This document shows positions 26,159 to 35,009 of a stretch of DNA of 64,000 nt, one piece after another. Source of the stretch: CAXMRP01 sp965216515 (GTDB taxonomy: Bacteria; Pseudomonadota; Alphaproteobacteria; Rhizobiales; Afifellaceae); assembly GCA_965216515.1 (NCBI GenBank), contig OZ244173.1:2356001-2420000 (forward strand). The letters are read 5' to 3'. The translations under genes were made by a program, and so were the position numbers. Numbering within the stretch: the stretch's first letter is position 1; each line of letters begins with the position of its first letter. The notes under the pieces are model-generated. The model did not search any database. It worked only from the letters and a program-made list of their open reading frames with translations, and was not told the origin of the DNA.

Positions 26159-27469
26159 GTGACTGTGTTGGCGGAGGTTGAAGGCATCGAGACGGCAGCA
26201 GGCCGGGAAACGGCCGTGGCACTGCTTCGCACTCTTGTTGCTGCCCGGGCCGCCGGAGAAGACGCGGTGCAAGATACGATCGCAGAACGCCTCGGGAAAT
26301 GCGGGTGCGTTGTTCGTGAAATCGTCTACGATCCCGGCAACGTTCCCGTCCACGGGGAATTTGCAACCGGCGATGTCCGCACTTCCGGGCAACGGCGCGC
26401 TGTTGTGGGAACATATCCCGGCAACGATGATCTTCCGAGCTTGCTGATGTTTGCCCACCCCGACACGGAGCCCGTGGCCAATATCGCCGACTGGACGCAC
26501 GATCCGTTCGCCGGCGAGATCGAAGACGGGCGCATCTATGGCTGGGGCATTGCCGACGATTTGGCTGGATGCGCGGCGGCGCTCGCCGCAATGGAGCGCC
26601 TCGCCGCATCGGAAAGCGCAATCGGACGTGCCGTATTCGCATCAACCCCGAGCAAGCGCCACGCCCGTGGCGTCGCCGCGATACTGCATGACGGGCTCCG
26701 GGCGGACGCGGCACTCTATCTCCATCCGGCCGAAAGCGGCGCCGGGCTGGCGGAAATCAAGGCGATCGCCTCCGGAGAGCTGGAGTTCACTATTGCGATT
26801 GCCGGCAGCCCGCCCGATACGACGGAACCGAGCCACACCGCCTTCTCGCACCTCGCAATCAATCCCCTCGACAAGGCACTGCTGATCCGCGATGCGCTAT
26901 CGGCCCTGGCCGAAGTCCGGGCGGAGCGGGTTCACCATTCCCGGATCGAAGCGCAGGTCGGGCGCGCCACCAACCTTCACATCTCCGGCGTCCGGTGTGG
27001 CGATATGGAGCGGTTCAGCCGCATAGCGAAGACCTGTGTCATTGGTGGTGCGGTCAGTTTTCCGCCGGGCGAATCGATGACCGGTGTGCAAGCCGAAATC
27101 GTGCAGGCCGTCTCCGGAGCAGCGGCCGGCGATCCCTGGCTTTCGGAACACCCGCCGGTCGTTTCATGGCGATCCGGCATGGCTGGTGCCGAAGTGCCTC
27201 CCGATCATCCGCTCTATCGCACCGCCGCGGCTGCCGTCACGGCAGTGACCGGTGCTGCGCCGCGGATCAACCCGATGCACACAACCAGCGATATCCGCAA
27301 TCCGATCCTGGAAGCCGGCATCCCCTGTATCGGCCTGGGCTGCATCGGTGGCGATCTCAGCCAGAACGACAATTGTGACGAGTGGGTGTCCGGCGATGAT
27401 TTTCTGCGCATGGTCGATGTCACCGCCCGCATCGCCGCCGACTGGTGCAGTGGCACCGGAACGGACTGA
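26159..27469 (+). CDS. M20-family peptidase/deacylase-like protein with degenerate metal site
   Basis: The protein has about 436 residues. The M20 (ArgE/DapE/ACY1) fold is recognisable: LLMFAHPDTEPV (His100, Asp102), WTHDPFAGEIEDGRIYGWG and ADDLAG (Asp134). However, the catalytic Glu-Glu normally found about 30 residues later is absent (ASTPSKRHARGV instead), and the last His ligand near the C-terminus is replaced in QNDNCDEWV. It may be a reduced-metal or non-hydrolytic homologue. I prefer the GTG at 26159; the frame extends to a TTG at 26099 but then overlaps the candidate operator. First gene of a five-gene plus-strand operon. Confidence 0.75.
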   Translation: MTVLAEVEGIETAAGRETAVALLRTLVAARAAGEDAVQDTIAERLGKCGCVVREIVYDPGNVPVHGEFATGDVRTSGQRRAVVGTYPGNDDLPSLLMFAHPDTEPVANIADWTHDPFAGEIEDGRIYGWGIADDLAGCAAALAAMERLAASESAIGRAVFASTPSKRHARGVAAILHDGLRADAALYLHPAESGAGLAEIKAIASGELEFTIAIAGSPPDTTEPSHTAFSHLAINPLDKALLIRDALSALAEVRAERVHHSRIEAQVGRATNLHISGVRCGDMERFSRIAKTCVIGGAVSFPPGESMTGVQAEIVQAVSGAAAGDPWLSEHPPVVSWRSGMAGAEVPPDHPLYRTAAAAVTAVTGAAPRINPMHTTSDIRNPILEAGIPCIGLGCIGGDLSQNDNCDEWVSGDDFLRMVDVTARIAADWCSGTGTD

Positions 27470-27471
27470 AC

Positions 27472-28506
27472 ATGACCGCCACGGGCATGATTCGCACTGT
27501 CCTCGGCGATGTGCCGCCCGCCGATGTCGGCCCGGCGATGATCCACGAGCACGTGCTCTTCGACTTCGTTCCCCCGGGCGCCCCCGGCGACCGGCACGCG
27601 GCGGCTCCGCTGACCGAACGCTGGCAGGTCGATTATCGCTCCAACGAGTGTCTCTGGAACATGCACCAGTGCGATCCGGCCGTCGCCACAGAGGAATTGC
27701 AGGCCTATGCCCGCGACGGTGGCGCTCTCATTGTCGACCAGTCGGTCGCCGGGATTGCCCGTGACGCGGACGGGCTGGCGGCGGCCTCCCGCGCAAGTGA
27801 AGTGCATGTCGTCGCTGCCGCCGGCGCCTACACAGCGCCCTATCTGGACCGGCAACACATCGCGATGACCACCCGGGATCTGGCGGAGCTTTTCGCAACC
27901 GAAGTGACACACGGTCTTGACGGAAGTTCGATCCGGGCCGGAATTATCGGCGAGATCGGCTGCTCCTGGCCGCTGGCCGAGGTCGAGCGGCGAACCCTCC
28001 GGGCTTCTGCCCGGGCCCAGGGCCTGACCGGCGCCGCCATCAGCGTTCATCCGGGCCGGCACCCGGAGGCGTGTGCGGAAATTCTCGATATTCTGGCTGC
28101 CGAGGGTGCCGATCTGTCTCGCGTTATCCTCTGTCACATGGACCGCACCCATGCCGACGGAGAAGGAATTCAGGCGCTCCTCGACCGGGGCGCGAACGTT
28201 GAATGGGACTTCTTCGGAATCGAGCAATCCCATTACTGGATGGGTGACACGGAGCTTCCCAATGACCTCGGCCGCCTTCGCCTGATCCGGCGGTTCGAAC
28301 AAGGCGGCCATCTTGGCCAGCTTCTCATTTCCCAGGACATATGCACCAAGACGCGGTTAAGGCGTTGGGGCGGACATGGCTACGGTCACATACTCCGCAA
28401 CGCACGCGAACTGATGGCGCGGCTCCGGTTCCCCGATTCCCTCATCAACGCGCTGGTGCGCGACAATCCGGTTCGACTTTTAACCCTTGCTGAGGCTTCA
28501 CCATGA
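27472..28506 (+). CDS. Phosphotriesterase-like lactonase/metal hydrolase (PTE family)
   Basis: The protein has 344 residues. The metal site is complete: His25 and His27 (MIHEHVLFDF), a bridging Glu in GEIGCSWPL (many relatives use a carboxylated Lys or Glu here), His in ISVHPGRH, His in ILCHMDRTH and Asp in LISQDICTK. The family hydrolyses lactones, amides or phosphotriesters. I start at the ATG 27472, two bases after the M20-like stop. It overlaps the DHDPS-family gene by four bases. In this operon it may open a lactone or lactam derived from an imino acid or opine. Confidence 0.87.
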   Translation: MTATGMIRTVLGDVPPADVGPAMIHEHVLFDFVPPGAPGDRHAAAPLTERWQVDYRSNECLWNMHQCDPAVATEELQAYARDGGALIVDQSVAGIARDADGLAAASRASEVHVVAAAGAYTAPYLDRQHIAMTTRDLAELFATEVTHGLDGSSIRAGIIGEIGCSWPLAEVERRTLRASARAQGLTGAAISVHPGRHPEACAEILDILAAEGADLSRVILCHMDRTHADGEGIQALLDRGANVEWDFFGIEQSHYWMGDTELPNDLGRLRLIRRFEQGGHLGQLLISQDICTKTRLRRWGGHGYGHILRNARELMARLRFPDSLINALVRDNPVRLLTLAEASP

Positions 28507-29393
28507 ACAAGTCGTTTCGCGGCACTTATACCGTGATGGTCACGGCGTTTGACGCTGGCGGGGCACTCGATCTCGACACACAGGCGCGTTTCACCGACTG
28601 GCAGATCCGCCAGGGCATCCACGGGCTGATCCCGCTGGGCTCCACCGGGGAGTTTCTCTCGCTCGATGCCGCCGAGCGCCAGGCTGTGGCGAAATGCGTG
28701 ATCGACGCGGCAGCCGGCCGGGTGCCGGTTCTCCTCGGAGCGGGCGCCGAACGGACCGAGGATGTCATCGCCAATTGCCGCATGGCCGAAGAGCTCGGAG
28801 CCGACGGGGTAATGATCATCCCGCCGTTCTACTCGACACCGACAGAAGACGAACTTCTCGCCCATTACGCCAAAATCGCGGCAGCCACAAAGTTGCCGAT
28901 CATGGTGTACAACAATCCGGCCACCGCAAATGTCGACCTGACCCCGCCTGTCGTCGCCAGGCTCTCCGACATCGATGGCATCGACTACATCAAGGAATCG
29001 ACAATGGATGTCACCCGTGTGCGCGACATCATCGATCTTTGCGGCCCGCGCATGCGTGTGTTTGGCGGAATCATGGGTTTTGAGAGTTTTGTGGAGGGGG
29101 CGGAAGGTTGGGTTGCTGTCGGTTCAAACATCTTGCCAGCGGCGTCCGCCCGGCTTTTTACCCTTGTCGCCGACGACAGGAACCTCGATGCGGCGCGGGA
29201 ACTTTATCTCAAGATCCTGCCGGTCGTGCGGCTTGTCGGCGGGCATCGCTATGTTTCGGCTACCAAGGCGGCGCTGTCGCTGATGGGTTTTGCGGTGGGC
29301 GAACCGAGATCGCCACGCCTGCCGCTACCAGAAGCGGAGTGGGATGAAGTTCGCGCTGCACTCCGGGCGGTAGGTGCGCTGGCGGACACGTAG
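28503..29393 (+). CDS. DHDPS/NAL-family lyase (DapA-like; possibly LhpC-like or 2-keto acid aldolase)
   Basis: The protein has 296 residues and forms a TIM barrel of the dihydrodipicolinate synthase superfamily. GSTGEFLSL (46-54) binds the 2-keto acid carboxylate; Tyr136 in MVYNNPATAN and Schiff-base Lys164 in DYIKESTMDV are present. It is not placed for lysine synthesis. Beside an HcnABC/LhpBEF-like dehydrogenase the closest known parallel is pyrroline-4-hydroxy-2-carboxylate deaminase (LhpC). A keto-deoxy sugar acid aldolase serving the neighbouring rhamnonate route is an alternative. Overlaps the previous gene by four bases. Confidence 0.85.
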   Translation: MNKSFRGTYTVMVTAFDAGGALDLDTQARFTDWQIRQGIHGLIPLGSTGEFLSLDAAERQAVAKCVIDAAAGRVPVLLGAGAERTEDVIANCRMAEELGADGVMIIPPFYSTPTEDELLAHYAKIAAATKLPIMVYNNPATANVDLTPPVVARLSDIDGIDYIKESTMDVTRVRDIIDLCGPRMRVFGGIMGFESFVEGAEGWVAVGSNILPAASARLFTLVADDRNLDAARELYLKILPVVRLVGGHRYVSATKAALSLMGFAVGEPRSPRLPLPEAEWDEVRAALRAVGALADT

Positions 29394-29395
29394 GA

Positions 29396-32281
29396 ATGAC
29401 CGTCCGTTTCACCTGGAATTCCCGGCCAATGGAGGCACGCGCCGATGACAGCATCGCCGCGGCTCTTGCGGCTGCCGGTGTTTGGACAACCGGCATCAGT
29501 CGCGGTGGGCGATCGCGCGGCCATTTTTGCGGCATGGGCGTGTGTCAGGATTGCGTCGTCATTGTTGATGGGCATCGCGGCCGCCGCGCCTGCATGACAC
29601 CGGTCGCCGAAGGTATGGCCGTTCAAGCTCTTGCCGAGGCCGAAAGCAGGCCGGCAAAACCCGCCACTCCCGCTCCGGTGCCGGAGGAGATCGGAGCGGA
29701 TATTGCGATCATCGGCGCCGGTCCGGCAGGATTGCAGGCGGCGCTTGTTGCCCGCGAAGGCGGCGCTTCGGTGGTCTTGATCGATGAAAGGGCCGAGTCC
29801 GGCGGTCAATATTTCAAACCGCGGAGCGAAGGATTCCGCGGCCGGCATCGACACGATTCACAGCATCGGCGCGGCATTGATCTGCGCCGGCGCGTCGCCG
29901 CGGCCGGCGCCGACATTCGCACCCAGGAGACTGTCTGGTTCGCACGAGCGACCGGGTCCGGCTTCCATCTGCGCACCGACGGACCAATCGCCCGTGCGCG
30001 CATCGCGGTCCGGGCAATCATTCTCGCGACGGGGGCCATGGAGCGACCGGCATTGGTGCCGGGCTGGACGCTCCCCGGCGTGACCACCATCGGCGCCGCG
30101 CAAACACTGGTGCGCCGGTATGGGATCGCCCCGGGCAGGCGGATTCTAGTGGCCGGTCACGGACCGCTCGGCATTCAGCTCGGCGCTGAGCTGTTGAGGA
30201 CGCAGGCAAACGTCGCCGCCGTCGCTGACCGCGCAAGCCTGCGTCCGGGGTCGGCAATCGTGCGGATGGCAGCGGCCGCGCCAGGACTTACACTCGATGG
30301 TCTGCGATACCTGGCGCAACTGAAGATGGCATCGGTGGAACTCCTGAGCGGTTGGGAGATCATCGAGATCTTCGGTGAAGGCTGCGCCGAGGGCGGGCGG
30401 CTGCGCCACATCGGCCGCGGGGCCGAGCGCATGGTGGAAGCCGACTCCATCTGTCTCGGCGACGGCTTTGCACCACAAACGGAGCTTGCACGCCTTCTCG
30501 GCGTGCCGGTCCGCCTTGATTCGGCTGCGTCGATCGTGGTGCCGGAACGCGCGGCGGACGGCGCGACGTCGGTTCCGGGACTTTGGATCGCCGGAGATGC
30601 CGGCGGGCTCGGTGGCGCGGCGCTTGCCGAAGCCCAGGGGCGCTTGGCCGGTGCCGGGGCGCTTGGCCATCTTCGCAAATCGGTACCGGGCCTGGGCTCG
30701 GCGCATCGCCGGGCACGCCGCGCGCGCGCCTTCCAGGCGGCACTTTGGGACCTGTACAAAGCGCCGCCCCGCGCCGCGCCGGCCCATGCCGCCATCGTCT
30801 GCCGATGCGAAGATGTGACCGCCGGCGGCGTTCGTGCCGCCATCGCCGCAGGCGCCAGGGATCCCGGCACCCTGAAACGGGCGACACGTCTTGGCATGGG
30901 GCGGTGTCAGGGGCGTTACTGCACGTCGGCCGCCCTGCAACTTTTTGCCGAGGCCGGATTTCCGCAACCGCCAGAAGCGTTGTTCGCGCCGCAACTGCCC
31001 GTGCGCCCGGTTCGCCTTCAGCAGCTCGCGTCGGAGAAGCCGGAATGGGGTGGTCATCGCGAAAGCACACCCGGCGCCCGGCCTTCCCGGCCGCCCGGAG
31101 ATGAATTGCCGCAAACCCGTGCCGACCTCGTCGTCGTCGGCGCCGGCATCACCGGTGTTTCCGCGGCGCTGTTTGCCGCCCGTCGGGGCGCAAACGTGGT
31201 CTGTCTCGACCGGGGGCGGATCAACGGTGAGGCTTCCGGCGGCAATGCCGGCAGCCTGCATCTTCAACTGCTCTCCTGGGATTTTGGTGACAAGGCCGTC
31301 GCCGGCGGCTCGCCCCAGCTTCGAACCCTGCCGCTCCAGAAGGAATCGATCAAACTTTGGAGCGAACTGGAAAGCCAGCTGGCGGCCGATTTCGGCTTGC
31401 GCATCACCGGCGGCCTGATGGTTGCGGAATCCGAAACCCAGGCCGCTTTCCTCCAGGCCAAGGTGGCCGCCGAAGCGTCGATGGGTATCGCCGTGGAGAT
31501 GGTCGGGCGGACCCGGATACAGGAGATCGTTCCCGACATCTGCGATCGGATCGTCGCCGGCGCCTGGTGTCCCGGCGAAGGAAAGATAGATCCGCTGGTC
31601 GCGACATCGGCGCTGGCCGATGCAGCCCGGAGGGCGGGCGCCGAGATCGAAGAACAGACCGCCGTGACCGGCCTCGACACAAGTGGCGGCGGCTATGTGA
31701 TCCATACCTCCAGGGGGCGCCTCCTGGCCGACAGGGTGCTGATCGCGGCGGGCGGCTGGTCGGCCGACGTGGCAGGGCGTCTCGGCGTGAGGATTCCCGT
31801 GCGCGGTGCACCCTTGCAGATGCTGGTTACCGATCCCGCACCGCCGCTCGTGCCGTGCCTCCTTGCTCATGCCGACCGCCACCTGACGATGAAACAGACG
31901 GACCACGGCAATGTGCTGATCGGCGGGGCCTGGACGGCTGCGACAGGGCCGGCAGGCCAGCCGGTTGTGCTGCCCGAAAGCCTTGAGGGCAATACGTGGG
32001 TTGCCGCCCAAACGATACCCGCCCTCGCCGATCTTGCGGTCATTCGCAGTTGGGCGGCGATGAACATCGATATCGATGGCGCGCCGCTCATCGGCCACCT
32101 TCCCGGACATCCGCGCGTAACGGTAGCAGCGACCGCAAACGGCTACACACTTGGTCCGCTTGTTGGCCGTGAGGCAGTGGCGCTTGCACTTGACGGGCAG
32201 GCCCGTGCCGACATCGCCGCCTTTTCGTTTGACCGATTTGACGAGAGCAATTCACTCAACCTAGGAGAAACATCCCGATGA
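29396..32281 (+). CDS. Fused [2Fe-2S]/FAD dehydrogenase (HcnA-HcnB-HcnC or LhpF-LhpE-LhpB type in one chain)
   Basis: A single 961-residue reading frame joins parts that are usually three subunits. Residues 1-90 are a small ferredoxin-like domain with Cys45, Cys50, Cys53 and Cys66 (HcnA/LhpF). About 100-465 is a FAD/NAD-type flavoprotein with IIGAGPAG (106-113) and a second dinucleotide fold LVAGHGPLG (HcnB/LhpE). About 466-515 is a BFD-like cluster site with Cys469, Cys471, Cys504 and Cys509. From about 578 a DAO-type flavoprotein starts with VVGAGITG and GGNAGSLH (HcnC/LhpB). Relatives are opine oxidase, D-hydroxyproline dehydrogenase and HCN synthase. It likely oxidises a C-N bond of an N-substituted amino acid or cyclic imino acid. 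Confidence 0.9.
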   Translation: MTVRFTWNSRPMEARADDSIAAALAAAGVWTTGISRGGRSRGHFCGMGVCQDCVVIVDGHRGRRACMTPVAEGMAVQALAEAESRPAKPATPAPVPEEIGADIAIIGAGPAGLQAALVAREGGASVVLIDERAESGGQYFKPRSEGFRGRHRHDSQHRRGIDLRRRVAAAGADIRTQETVWFARATGSGFHLRTDGPIARARIAVRAIILATGAMERPALVPGWTLPGVTTIGAAQTLVRRYGIAPGRRILVAGHGPLGIQLGAELLRTQANVAAVADRASLRPGSAIVRMAAAAPGLTLDGLRYLAQLKMASVELLSGWEIIEIFGEGCAEGGRLRHIGRGAERMVEADSICLGDGFAPQTELARLLGVPVRLDSAASIVVPERAADGATSVPGLWIAGDAGGLGGAALAEAQGRLAGAGALGHLRKSVPGLGSAHRRARRARAFQAALWDLYKAPPRAAPAHAAIVCRCEDVTAGGVRAAIAAGARDPGTLKRATRLGMGRCQGRYCTSAALQLFAEAGFPQPPEALFAPQLPVRPVRLQQLASEKPEWGGHRESTPGARPSRPPGDELPQTRADLVVVGAGITGVSAALFAARRGANVVCLDRGRINGEASGGNAGSLHLQLLSWDFGDKAVAGGSPQLRTLPLQKESIKLWSELESQLAADFGLRITGGLMVAESETQAAFLQAKVAAEASMGIAVEMVGRTRIQEIVPDICDRIVAGAWCPGEGKIDPLVATSALADAARRAGAEIEEQTAVTGLDTSGGGYVIHTSRGRLLADRVLIAAGGWSADVAGRLGVRIPVRGAPLQMLVTDPAPPLVPCLLAHADRHLTMKQTDHGNVLIGGAWTAATGPAGQPVVLPESLEGNTWVAAQTIPALADLAVIRSWAAMNIDIDGAPLIGHLPGHPRVTVAATANGYTLGPLVGREAVALALDGQARADIAAFSFDRFDESNSLNLGETSR

Positions 32282-32691
32282 GCAAACTCAAGATTACAGC
32301 AGGCCCGTACGGTTTCGATGCGATTTTGGAAACTGCCGGTGCGCCGAAGACCTGCGAAGCGTTTCGGGCGCGACTGCCCTATGAAAGCCAGATCGTCCAT
32401 GTGCGCTGGAGTGGCGAAGGAGTCTGGATCCCGCTCGGCGACCATGACTTCGGTCTCGGATACGAAAACCACACAAGCCATCCGGCGCCCGGCCATTTCA
32501 TACTTTATCCCGGCGGCATCAGCGAGACGGAAATTTTGCTCGCTTATGGCGGCGTCGACTTCTCTTCAAAAATGGGTCAGCTCGCCGGGAACCACTTCAT
32601 CACCATGACCAGCGGTCACGAGAACCTGATGGATCTCGGCAATCTGGTTCTCTGGAAGGGCGCGCAACCGATCCGGTTCCAGGCCGCCTAG
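32278..32691 (+). CDS. DUF3830 family protein (cyclophilin-like fold)
   Basis: The protein has 137 residues. The pattern TCEAFRARLPYESQIVHVRWSG-type core, then GEGVWIPLG and GHFILYPGGISETEILLAYG, is that of DUF3830, a small cyclophilin-like family often found in amidase or amino acid utilisation clusters. The chemical role is not known. It overlaps the fused dehydrogenase gene by four bases (ATGA) and is the last gene of the operon, facing the convergent amino acid permease gene about 290 bases away. Confidence 0.8.
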   Translation: MSKLKITAGPYGFDAILETAGAPKTCEAFRARLPYESQIVHVRWSGEGVWIPLGDHDFGLGYENHTSHPAPGHFILYPGGISETEILLAYGGVDFSSKMGQLAGNHFITMTSGHENLMDLGNLVLWKGAQPIRFQAA

Positions 32692-32983
32692 GCAATCCTG
32701 GCGCGTTCGGCATCCAAACGGATCGGGTTGGCGTCAGGCGCCGTTGCAGGCCACCCGGCACATGTGCAAACGGCGGCGGTTGCCCTGCGCCGGCCGGCGC
32801 CGACCTGCCGGCCTTGATCGTCGATCCGGTGGATCAACTGATGCGCCGGGGTGCGATCCGGCATATTGGCGGTCTGTGCGGCGCAGGACGAAACGCCCCG
32901 GCACGGCAGGCAGCGAGCGCAAGGGTGATCGCCGGCGGGATGATCAGCCCGACCGGGCCGCGGGCCGGTACCGGAAGCGCCCC
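32692..32983. other. Convergent intergenic region
   Basis: It separates the DUF3830 gene (plus) from the amino acid permease gene (minus). No gene is supported. It contains a perfect 14-base palindrome GCGCCGGCCGGCGC (32787-32800) and other GC-rich pairing that may help end both transcripts, but there is no T-run to call a clear terminator. Confidence 0.45.
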
Positions 32984-33685
32984 TCAATAGCCTTCGGCGA
33001 GCTGAACCTTGCTGTAAGCCTTGCCGAAGCGGGCTTCGATACGGCGCTGCACGAGGTCCCATAGGGTCGTCAGGATCAGGTAATATATGGCCGCCACCGC
33101 AAACAGCTCCAGGACCAGGAACTTCTCCTGGATGAGAATCTGTGTCCGCCGGAGCAGTTCTTCCATCGAAATCACAGACGTGACCGAAGTCGTCTTCAGA
33201 AGGCCGTTCACGCTGTTGCCGAGAGGCGGAATGATGATCCGCGCAGCTTGCGGCATGACAACGTAACCCATCACCTGGGAGGGTCGCAGACCGAGCGCCT
33301 TGCCGGCGTTGCTCTGACCGGTCGGAATCGCGAGGATGCCGCTGCGAATGATTTCGGCGAGATACGCCGCCTCATTGAGGATCAGCCCCAGCAAGGCCGC
33401 CTCCAGAACGCTGAAACGAACGCCGATGGCAAGCGGCAGGCCGGTGTAGATGATCAGAAGCTGCACAAGGAGCGGCGTACCGCGGAAGAGCCAGATATAG
33501 GTCTGGGCCAGCCAGGAGACCGGCCCGATCGGCGAAAGGCGCATCAATGCCAGAATTCCACCGAGGATCAGGCCGCCGACAATGGCGGCTACGGTGAGGC
33601 CGATGGTCGTCAGAACACCATAGAAGAGAAATTCATTGAACAGGTAGTCGTAGAAACCCGACCAATCCCACACGCTCTTGTTCAC
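32984..33685 (-). CDS. Polar amino acid ABC transporter permease (HisM/GlnP family)
   Basis: The protein has about 233 residues with five or so membrane segments. The signature EAAYLAEIIRSGILAIPTGQ followed by SNAGKALGLRPSQVMGYVVMP is the EAA loop of His/Glu/Gln permeases. I start at a GTG at 33685 (VNKSVWDWSG); the frame reaches a TTG at 33733, but this would place a strong hairpin inside the coding region. Only one permease gene is present, so the channel is probably a homodimer. It acts with the binding protein just upstream and the ATPase divergent at 35010. Confidence 0.9.
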   Translation of the reverse strand: MNKSVWDWSGFYDYLFNEFLFYGVLTTIGLTVAAIVGGLILGGILALMRLSPIGPVSWLAQTYIWLFRGTPLLVQLLIIYTGLPLAIGVRFSVLEAALLGLILNEAAYLAEIIRSGILAIPTGQSNAGKALGLRPSQVMGYVVMPQAARIIIPPLGNSVNGLLKTTSVTSVISMEELLRRTQILIQEKFLVLELFAVAAIYYLILTTLWDLVQRRIEARFGKAYSKVQLAEGY

Positions 33686-33735
33686 CGGTCTTGCCCACCC
33701 TGTGCTCTGAAATGATCCCGTGTCCGGAAACAAGC

Positions 33736-33759
33736 GCGCCCGCCGACTTGGGCGGGCGC
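33736..33759 (-). other. Intercistronic stem-loop after a binding-protein gene (9-bp perfect stem)
   Basis: GCGCCCGCC (33736-33744) pairs with GGCGGGCGC (33751-33759) around a six-base loop. It lies between the amino acid binding-protein stop (33782) and the permease start. No T-run follows in the direction of transcription, so it probably stabilises the upstream mRNA or reduces read-through. Confidence 0.75.
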
Positions 33760-33781
33760 ATCCTGTTCGACGTCGGCAGTA

Positions 33782-34624
33782 TTAGCTGCCGGGTCCGCGA
33801 ATGACGAGGGGCTCGGTGTTTGCAAGTACGCCATACTCGTCGAGCAAAGCCTTGTAGCTACCGTCGTTCATCATGTCGTTCATGACGCCGAGCACGGCAT
33901 TCGCCAGCTCGTCATTTGCCATCGCCAGCGCAACCGGCGTGGCGAACAGGCCTGAAATGGCGCGATCGAATTCACCGCGCTGGGCATATTCGGCTGCGGT
34001 CGAATCGATGCTGACAGTCGCATCGGTCTGCCCGGCGCGGAGCGCCTGATAGGCCGTGGCGAAATTATCGAATGTCCGGACATCGATTTCCTTCATGCCC
34101 TTGTTCTTCAGCTCTTCGGCGAGGAGCTTGAGCTTGGCCTCCTCAAAACCGCCGATCTCCACGCCCACGGTCATTCCGGCCAGGTCATCGGGTTTTGAAA
34201 TACCCTTGGGATTGCCGGCTTGCACGGAAATGCTGATCGCTTGGGATTCGTAGGGAATCATTTTCATGATGCCGGCCCGCTCCTCGGTCCAGAAGATGCC
34301 GGTATTGATGACGTCCCAGCGCCCGGCCTGAAGTCCCGGGATCATCGCCGAGAACTCAATGCGGATATATTCCGGCGTGAGGCATAGCCGCTTCGCAACC
34401 TCGTTGCCCAATGTGATCCGCATGCCCTTGAGCGCACCGCTCGCGTCGACAAACTGCATGGGCGGCAAGGTCGGATTGGTCGACATCACCAATGTGCCCG
34501 GCTTGATCAGCGCGCTGTCAGCAACCTTGGGCATACAGTCCTGTGCCATGGCCGTGCCCGCGAAGGCGATCGCCGCAACCCCGCCCAATACACCGCTTGT
34601 GAAACCCTGTGCCGAAATCCGCAT
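33782..34624 (-). CDS. Polar amino acid ABC transporter binding protein
   Basis: The protein has 280 residues with a signal peptide ending about AFAGTAMAQ. The family 3 solute-binding fold shows in PTLPPMQFVDASGALKGMRI, ALKGMRITLGNEVAKRL, FWTEERAGIMKMIPYESQAI and QALRAGQTDATVSIDSTAA. The normally conserved ligand-carboxylate Arg and Asp positions (TEERAG, TDATVS) are present, so an alpha-amino acid or derivative is likely. The ATG at 34624 follows GGAAGGGAG. It is divergent from the ATPase gene and shares with it a region holding candidate GntR sites. Confidence 0.9.
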   Translation of the reverse strand: MRISAQGFTSGVLGGVAAIAFAGTAMAQDCMPKVADSALIKPGTLVMSTNPTLPPMQFVDASGALKGMRITLGNEVAKRLCLTPEYIRIEFSAMIPGLQAGRWDVINTGIFWTEERAGIMKMIPYESQAISISVQAGNPKGISKPDDLAGMTVGVEIGGFEEAKLKLLAEELKNKGMKEIDVRTFDNFATAYQALRAGQTDATVSIDSTAAEYAQRGEFDRAISGLFATPVALAMANDELANAVLGVMNDMMNDGSYKALLDEYGVLANTEPLVIRGPGS

Positions 34625-34775
34625 GACGAAACTCCCTTCCTGTTGATTGAAATGCTCTCTTTGAAACATTGCCCGACGGCGGCGAAACCGGCATCGGGAT
34701 TTCGCCCGACCGGGTTGACGCCAGATGCCCCAAGGCCTGTCCTTTCAGCGGCTCCATGCCCTGTCCAATGAAGAT

Positions 34776-34790
34776 AATACAATATGTATT
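34776..34790. promoter_or_regulatory. Inverted repeat AATACA-ATA-TGTATT, candidate operator
   Basis: A perfect 6-bp inverted repeat with a three-base centre, in the AT-rich middle of the divergent region. It lies four bases from the TTGTATAC site. It may be a second half of a composite binding site for the GntR regulator at 25297-25980 or contain a promoter -10 element. Confidence 0.45.
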
Positions 34791-34794
34791 CCGG

Positions 34795-34802
34795 TTGTAT
34801 AC
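34795..34802. promoter_or_regulatory. Candidate GntR (FCD) operator TTGTATAC (second copy)
   Basis: The context GTTGTATACGA shares the 8-mer TTGTATAC with the site upstream of the M20-like operon at 26128-26135. The shared site suggests that the amino acid importer and the dehydrogenase operon form one regulon under the FCD-type GntR regulator. Confidence 0.5.
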
Positions 34803-35009
34803 GATGAATATGCAGGCTAACGTGCTTTAATCGTGGGCATTCCTGCCAGCCGCGGGCTTGCCGGTCGCCGCACACGGCCAGCGCCTTCAATCCAATTTCG
34901 CCCGTGCACCAGAGATTTAGCCGGGGATTTTGGAATTGTGTGCGCCGGGGCGCCGGCCTGTATAAGAGAACCCCGGTTGCCTTTCTGAACAAATCCGACG
35001 GACCAGCCG

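Larger units (their letters stand above)
34625..35009. other. Divergent promoter region of the amino acid importer
   Basis: About 385 bases between the binding-protein gene (minus) and the ATPase gene (plus). The middle (about 34770-34815) is noticeably AT-rich compared with its surroundings and holds two candidate operators listed separately. No coding frame is convincing. Confidence 0.6.

Noticed and set aside
28503..29393. Lysine-pathway dihydrodipicolinate synthase
   Set aside because: The family fold and Schiff-base Lys are present, but the gene is embedded by overlapping stops and starts in a catabolic operon under a GntR regulator.
30146..32110. 654-residue open frame antisense to the fused dehydrogenase
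   Set aside because: High GC content keeps the antisense frame open; the translation has no domain signature, whereas the sense frame has four cofactor sites.
29396..32281. Hydrogen cyanide synthase
   Set aside because: HcnABC is only one branch of this family; the operon with a DHDPS-family lyase, a lactonase and an amino acid importer fits amino or imino acid catabolism better.
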